Shown here one piece after another: positions 60,898 to 64,000 of a DNA stretch of 64,000 nucleotides. The translations under genes were made by a program, and so were the position numbers. This stretch comes from Paraplanobispora siamensis (GTDB lineage Bacteria; Actinomycetota; Actinomycetes; Streptosporangiales; Streptosporangiaceae). Location: the NCBI RefSeq assembly GCF_016863175.1, contig NZ_BOOJ01000018.1:62001-126000 (forward strand), written 5' to 3'. The notes below the pieces were generated by a model. The model did no database searches and was not told where the DNA came from. It worked only from the letters and a program-made list of their open reading frames with translations. The stretch's first letter is position 1. Every line of letters begins with the position of its first letter.

Positions 60898-61112
60898 TCC
60901 GCCGGGTCGCCGGAGTGCGGCATAACCGCACAGGCGGGCCCGGCGGTTGCCCGTGCGGGCGGGTCAACCGGCCGGGCAAAACGGCGCCTTTCGCCATGTA
61001 CGGCAACCTCGGCAGGAAAGCCGGAGAACCAACCGCCCGGATCGGCCACGCAGGCATGCCTCTTCGTCACATACTGAAGCGCAACGGATGCTTAAAGTAA
61101 TCATGGGGGGCA

Positions 61113-63014
61113 GTGCCGGTGACGCGAACGATCCTCCGGCGGGCCGGTGCGCAGCACGGCGGCGCGGTGGTGGAGGTCACCGCCGCACCCGTTGTCGACG
61201 TGACCGTGATCGTCCCCGTCCACAACTGCCGCCCCTACCTGGACCGGTGCCTGACCTCCCTGCTGATCCAGCGGGTGAGCAAGGAGATCGTCGTGGTGGA
61301 CGACGGCTCCACCGACGGCGGGGCGGAACTGGCCGACCTCTACGCCGCCCACCACCGCGGGGTCGTCCGGGTCGTCCACCAGCCGGCCTCCGGCGGCGCC
61401 GGCCGGCCGCGCAACGTCGGCCTGTCCCTGGCGAGGGGCGAATACGTGTTCTTCTGCGACGCCGACGACTATCTCGGTCCCGAGGCGCTGGAGCGGATGC
61501 TCGCGATGGCCGAGCGCAACGACTCCGACATCGTCCTGGGGAAGGTCGTCGGCCACGGGCGTAGGGCCCCGTCGTCGATGTTCGACCGCAACGCCGAGCG
61601 GGTCCCGCTGGAGGACAGCGCCGTCTACAACAGCCTGAGCTGCTTCAAGCTGTTCCGCAGGCAGATGCTGCAACGGCACGGGATCCGCTTCGACGAGACC
61701 CTGACGGTCGGGGAGGACATCGTCTTCACCACCCACGCCTACTGCCATGCCGGCGTGATCTCCGTGGTCGCCGACTACGACTGCTACCACCTGGTCGACA
61801 GGCCCGACGGGACCAGCATCATGCAGCGCAGGGAGAGCCGCGATCCGGTCTCCTGGATCCGCATGATCAAGAGGCCGATCGAGCTGATGACCGGTCACGT
61901 ACGGCCCGGCCCGCTCCGCGACCACCTGCTCCGCCGCCACTTCCGGCTGGACGCCTTCGCCAACCTCGGCCGGCCCTTCCTGGAGGCCGGGGAGGTCGAG
62001 CGCAAGGAGATCGCGGCGGAGGTGGCCGACCTGTGCGACCGCTGGCTGACCGACGGGGTGCGCGAGCGGCTCGGGGCGGTGGACCGCGGCCGGATCGCCG
62101 CGCTGGAGGACATCGACCGCCTGGTACGGCTGGCGCACATCGAGCTGGCCGTGATGCGCCGCGAGCTCACGGGGCTGCGCTGGGACGAGCGGGACACCGG
62201 GCTGGCGGTCTCCGGCCGGGTCGCGCTGGAGGCCATGGAGCCGGCCGGCCACCCCGGGCTCGCCGTCGGTGAGGTCTCGCTGGTGCTCAAGCCGAGGCAG
62301 GCGGGCGAGGGGCCGGACTCGGCCGTGGTCGTCCCCGTGGCCTCCGACGGCGAGGAGTTCGCCGGGGTCGTGGACCTCGCGGTCCTGCCCTCCGGTGTCT
62401 GGGACGTCCACGTGGCCGTCGCCTGCGAGGGGGTGGTCAGGACGGGGCGGCTCGGCGCCGAGCGCGACCAGCGCATCGCCCGCCCCGCGCCCCGGATGAT
62501 CGGCGGGACGGTCGCGCTGCCGTACTTCACCCGCCCCTACGGCAACCTCAGCATCGACGTCGGCGGGCACGTGGTCAGCCCGCCCGGCATCGTCCGGCTG
62601 ATCCGCGCCCGCTGGGCGGCCTGGCACCGGCTGGTCCTCGACGGCGAGATCACGATGGGCGCCCTCACCCCGGACCCGCGGACGGTGCGTCACCTGGTGT
62701 GGCGCGAGCGCGGCTCCGGGAGGGAGCGGCGCGTGCCGGTCGTCTCCGAGCCGGGCGGGACGTTCACGGCCGGTCAGGCCGTCGGCAGGCTGCGGCCCGG
62801 CACCTGGGACGCCTACCTGGAGCTGGACCTGGGCGGGCCGCCGGTGCGCTTCCGGGTCGAGGCCGAGCCGGAGCTGGTCGCCCCGCCGCGCACGTGGTGG
62901 CGGGGGGCGGCCTTGCGGACCGCCAGGCCGTACGCCACGGCGGGCAAGGGACGGCTCAGTCTGGTGGTGCGGGCCACCGGCCCGAAGGCGCTCCTGCGCC
63001 GTCTCCTGCGCTGA
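61113..63014 (+). CDS. Family 2 glycosyltransferase with C-terminal beta-domain
   Basis: This 633-residue protein has an N-terminal GT-A domain (about 25-260): VTVIVPVHNCRPYLDRCLTSLL, VVDDGSTDGG, the DxD-like FFCDADDYL and the catalytic region TVGEDIVFTTHAY. Residues about 260-370 are helical. The last 250 form repeated beta-strand modules (ELDLGGPPVRFRVEAEPEL), as in teichoic-acid glycosyltransferases TarS and TarP. The protein is probably peripheral to the membrane and modifies a cell-wall polymer. The GTG start follows a GGGGGG stretch. It lies beside the biosynthetic cluster but on a separate promoter, so glycosylation of the peptide is possible but less likely. Confidence 0.85.
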   Translation: MPVTRTILRRAGAQHGGAVVEVTAAPVVDVTVIVPVHNCRPYLDRCLTSLLIQRVSKEIVVVDDGSTDGGAELADLYAAHHRGVVRVVHQPASGGAGRPRNVGLSLARGEYVFFCDADDYLGPEALERMLAMAERNDSDIVLGKVVGHGRRAPSSMFDRNAERVPLEDSAVYNSLSCFKLFRRQMLQRHGIRFDETLTVGEDIVFTTHAYCHAGVISVVADYDCYHLVDRPDGTSIMQRRESRDPVSWIRMIKRPIELMTGHVRPGPLRDHLLRRHFRLDAFANLGRPFLEAGEVERKEIAAEVADLCDRWLTDGVRERLGAVDRGRIAALEDIDRLVRLAHIELAVMRRELTGLRWDERDTGLAVSGRVALEAMEPAGHPGLAVGEVSLVLKPRQAGEGPDSAVVVPVASDGEEFAGVVDLAVLPSGVWDVHVAVACEGVVRTGRLGAERDQRIARPAPRMIGGTVALPYFTRPYGNLSIDVGGHVVSPPGIVRLIRARWAAWHRLVLDGEITMGALTPDPRTVRHLVWRERGSGRERRVPVVSEPGGTFTAGQAVGRLRPGTWDAYLELDLGGPPVRFRVEAEPELVAPPRTWWRGAALRTARPYATAGKGRLSLVVRATGPKALLRRLLR

Positions 63015-63104
63015 ACCTTCCAGTCGTGTGGCACATCCAGGAGCCGGCGTTCGCCGTACTGGACTGTGAAGGGTTCTCTCCTGCCACTGCCTCCTTAATG
63101 CCCA

Positions 63105-63120
63105 TTGATTGCAATAACAA
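63105..63120. promoter_or_regulatory. Palindromic site TTGATTGCAATAACAA upstream of the metal transporter
   Basis: An AT-rich stretch built around the perfect 8-bp palindrome ATTGCAAT lies 48 bp before the cbiM-like gene. It may be the operator of a Fur-family metal regulator such as Nur. I see no cobalamin riboswitch in the 154-bp gap. Confidence 0.35.
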
Positions 63121-63168
63121 GGCCATGGCTTAAAGTGAGGGAGCACCGCGCACTACCGGAGGTCTCCC

Positions 63169-64000
63169 GTGCACGTTCCCGATGGCTTCTTCAACCTGGC
63201 CGTATCGGTCTCCGCCGGGGCCGTCGCCGCGGCCGGGGTCGCGGTCTGCCTGCGCGGCGCCCGTCGTGAGCTCGACGACCGGACCGCTCCCATGGCGGGC
63301 CTGGTGGCCGCCTTCGTCTTCGCCGTGCAGATGCTGAACTTCCCGGTCGCCGCCGGAACGAGCGGCCACCTCCTGGGCGGGGCGCTGGCGGCGATACTCG
63401 TCGGGCCGTACACGGCCGTGCTGTGCATGGCGGTGGTCCTGCTGGTGCAGGGCTTCTTCTTCGCCGACGGGGGGCTGACCGCGCTGGGCGTCAACATCAC
63501 GCTCATGGGCCTGGTCACGGTCCTGGTCGGCTGGGGCGTCTTCCGCCTGATCACCAGGACCGTGCGGAGCCGCGCCGCGATCACCGCGGCGTCGTTCGCC
63601 GCCGCGCTGGTCTCGGTGCCCGCCTCGGCCCTGGTCTTCACGCTGCTGTTCTGGATCGGCGGCACCGCGCCCATCGAGATCGGCACGGTCGCCGCCGCCA
63701 TGGGCGGGGTGCACACCCTCATCGGCATCGGCGAGGGCCTGATCACCGCGGTCACCGTCGGCACCGTGCTCGCCACCCGGCCCGACCTGGTGTACGGCGC
63801 GCGCGGGCTGGCCGCCCCGCTGGTCCTGCGCGGCGCCGACGGCGACCGCGTGGTGACCCCCGAGCCCGAGGTCCGCGCCCCGGCCCGCCGCCCGGCGCTG
63901 CTGTTCCTGCTACCGGGCGTCGTCGTCACGTTCGTGCTGGCGGGCGTGGTCTCCGTCTTCGCCTCCGGCGACCCCGACGGGCTGGAGCGGGTGGCCGAGG
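63169..64000 (+). CDS. cbiM: CbiM-type cobalt/nickel ECF transporter substrate-binding subunit, probable PDGLE fusion (3' end missing)
   Basis: At least 277 residues are in the window and the gene runs off the edge. The N terminus HVPDGFFNL is the CbiM/NikM metal-binding start in which the second-position His coordinates the ion. Several hydrophobic helices follow (FVFAVQMLNFPVAAGTSGHLLGGALAAILVGP, a signature of the family; ITLMGLVTVLVGWGVF; ALVFTLLFWIGG). After a polar linker another helix ends in SGDPDGLERVAE, the PDGLE motif of the CbiN/NikN subunit, so the two subunits are fused. The metal could be Co or Ni. The GTG at 63169 is required by the HVPDGF start. Confidence 0.92.
   Translation, partial: MHVPDGFFNLAVSVSAGAVAAAGVAVCLRGARRELDDRTAPMAGLVAAFVFAVQMLNFPVAAGTSGHLLGGALAAILVGPYTAVLCMAVVLLVQGFFFADGGLTALGVNITLMGLVTVLVGWGVFRLITRTVRSRAAITAASFAAALVSVPASALVFTLLFWIGGTAPIEIGTVAAAMGGVHTLIGIGEGLITAVTVGTVLATRPDLVYGARGLAAPLVLRGADGDRVVTPEPEVRAPARRPALLFLLPGVVVTFVLAGVVSVFASGDPDGLERVAE

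Larger units (their letters stand above)
60361..61112. other. Divergent regulatory region between the NRPS operon and the glycosyltransferase
   Basis: These 752 bp have no convincing gene. The first 200 bp are AT-rich for this genome and should hold the promoter of the minus-strand operon. TTGACT on the minus strand (60517-60512) is a possible -35 box, but the -10 is unclear. Three inverted repeats made of GAAAT/ATTTC-type halves lie at 60496-60509, 60522-60531 and 60540-60555. The right part holds a direct repeat at 60850-60897. Confidence 0.55.

Overview
The window is chromosomal DNA from a high-GC actinomycete. Frequent GTG starts, four-base ATGA/GTGA gene overlaps, the gene order phoU / phoR-phoP / carD-ispF / cysS-rlmB / tRNA-Thr and an integrated pSAM2-type element all point that way. 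A Streptosporangiales genus (Streptosporangium or Nonomuraea type) is my best guess, but this is inference because no phylogenetic marker was compared.

Layout. (1) 1-9964 is conserved core: the start of phoU, the PhoR-PhoP phosphate two-component system with a PHO-box-like repeat between them, a lipoprotein, CarD, IspF, two tandem GlsB/YeaQ-type membrane proteins, a DUF2637 membrane protein with a repetitive proline-rich tail, cysteinyl-tRNA synthetase, the 23S rRNA methyltransferase RlmB and tRNA-Thr(UGU). (2) 9923-27211 is a complete actinomycete integrative and conjugative element (AICE) of 17.3 kb. It sits in the 3' half of tRNA-Thr and is bounded by a perfect 43-bp direct repeat (attL and attR). 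It carries int, xis, a RepSA-like initiator, small mobility genes, SpdB-like and TraSA/FtsK-like transfer genes, two GntR regulators, two P-loop kinases and, as cargo, a 1628-residue single-chain Type ISP restriction-modification enzyme. Paired 13-bp-spaced repeats lie just inside both ends and look like recombinase arm sites. (3) 27212-31091 is ordinary chromosome: a deaminase, a TIGR03086 protein, a MarR regulator, a methyltransferase and small hypothetical genes. (4) 31333-60360 is a 29-kb hybrid NRPS-PKS gene cluster. (5) 61113-64000 holds a family-2 glycosyltransferase and the start of a CbiM-type cobalt/nickel ECF transporter gene.

The biosynthetic cluster has two divergent arms separated only by coding sequence. 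The plus-strand arm encodes a free carrier protein, a C-A-PCP module whose A-domain code reads as glycine and which still carries a dead KS-AT remnant at its N terminus, a thioesterase with Cys in place of the nucleophilic Ser, and a luciferase-like flavin oxidoreductase. The minus-strand arm is one overlapping operon running from 60360 to 37607: a thioesterase fused to an Sfp-type phosphopantetheinyl transferase, A-PCP-C-A-PCP (the second A domain of the Lys2/aminoadipate type), a PKS with the unusual order KS-AT-KR-DH-ACP, MbtH, a serine module, a module for a basic amino acid, a second serine module and an MFS exporter. Read colinearly, the scaffold is X - aminoadipate-like residue - reduced C2 unit - Ser - basic residue - Ser - (Gly). 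I do not recognise a known product with this architecture. Both arms share the inverted repeat ATTTC-N4-GAAAT in their promoter regions, which suggests common control.
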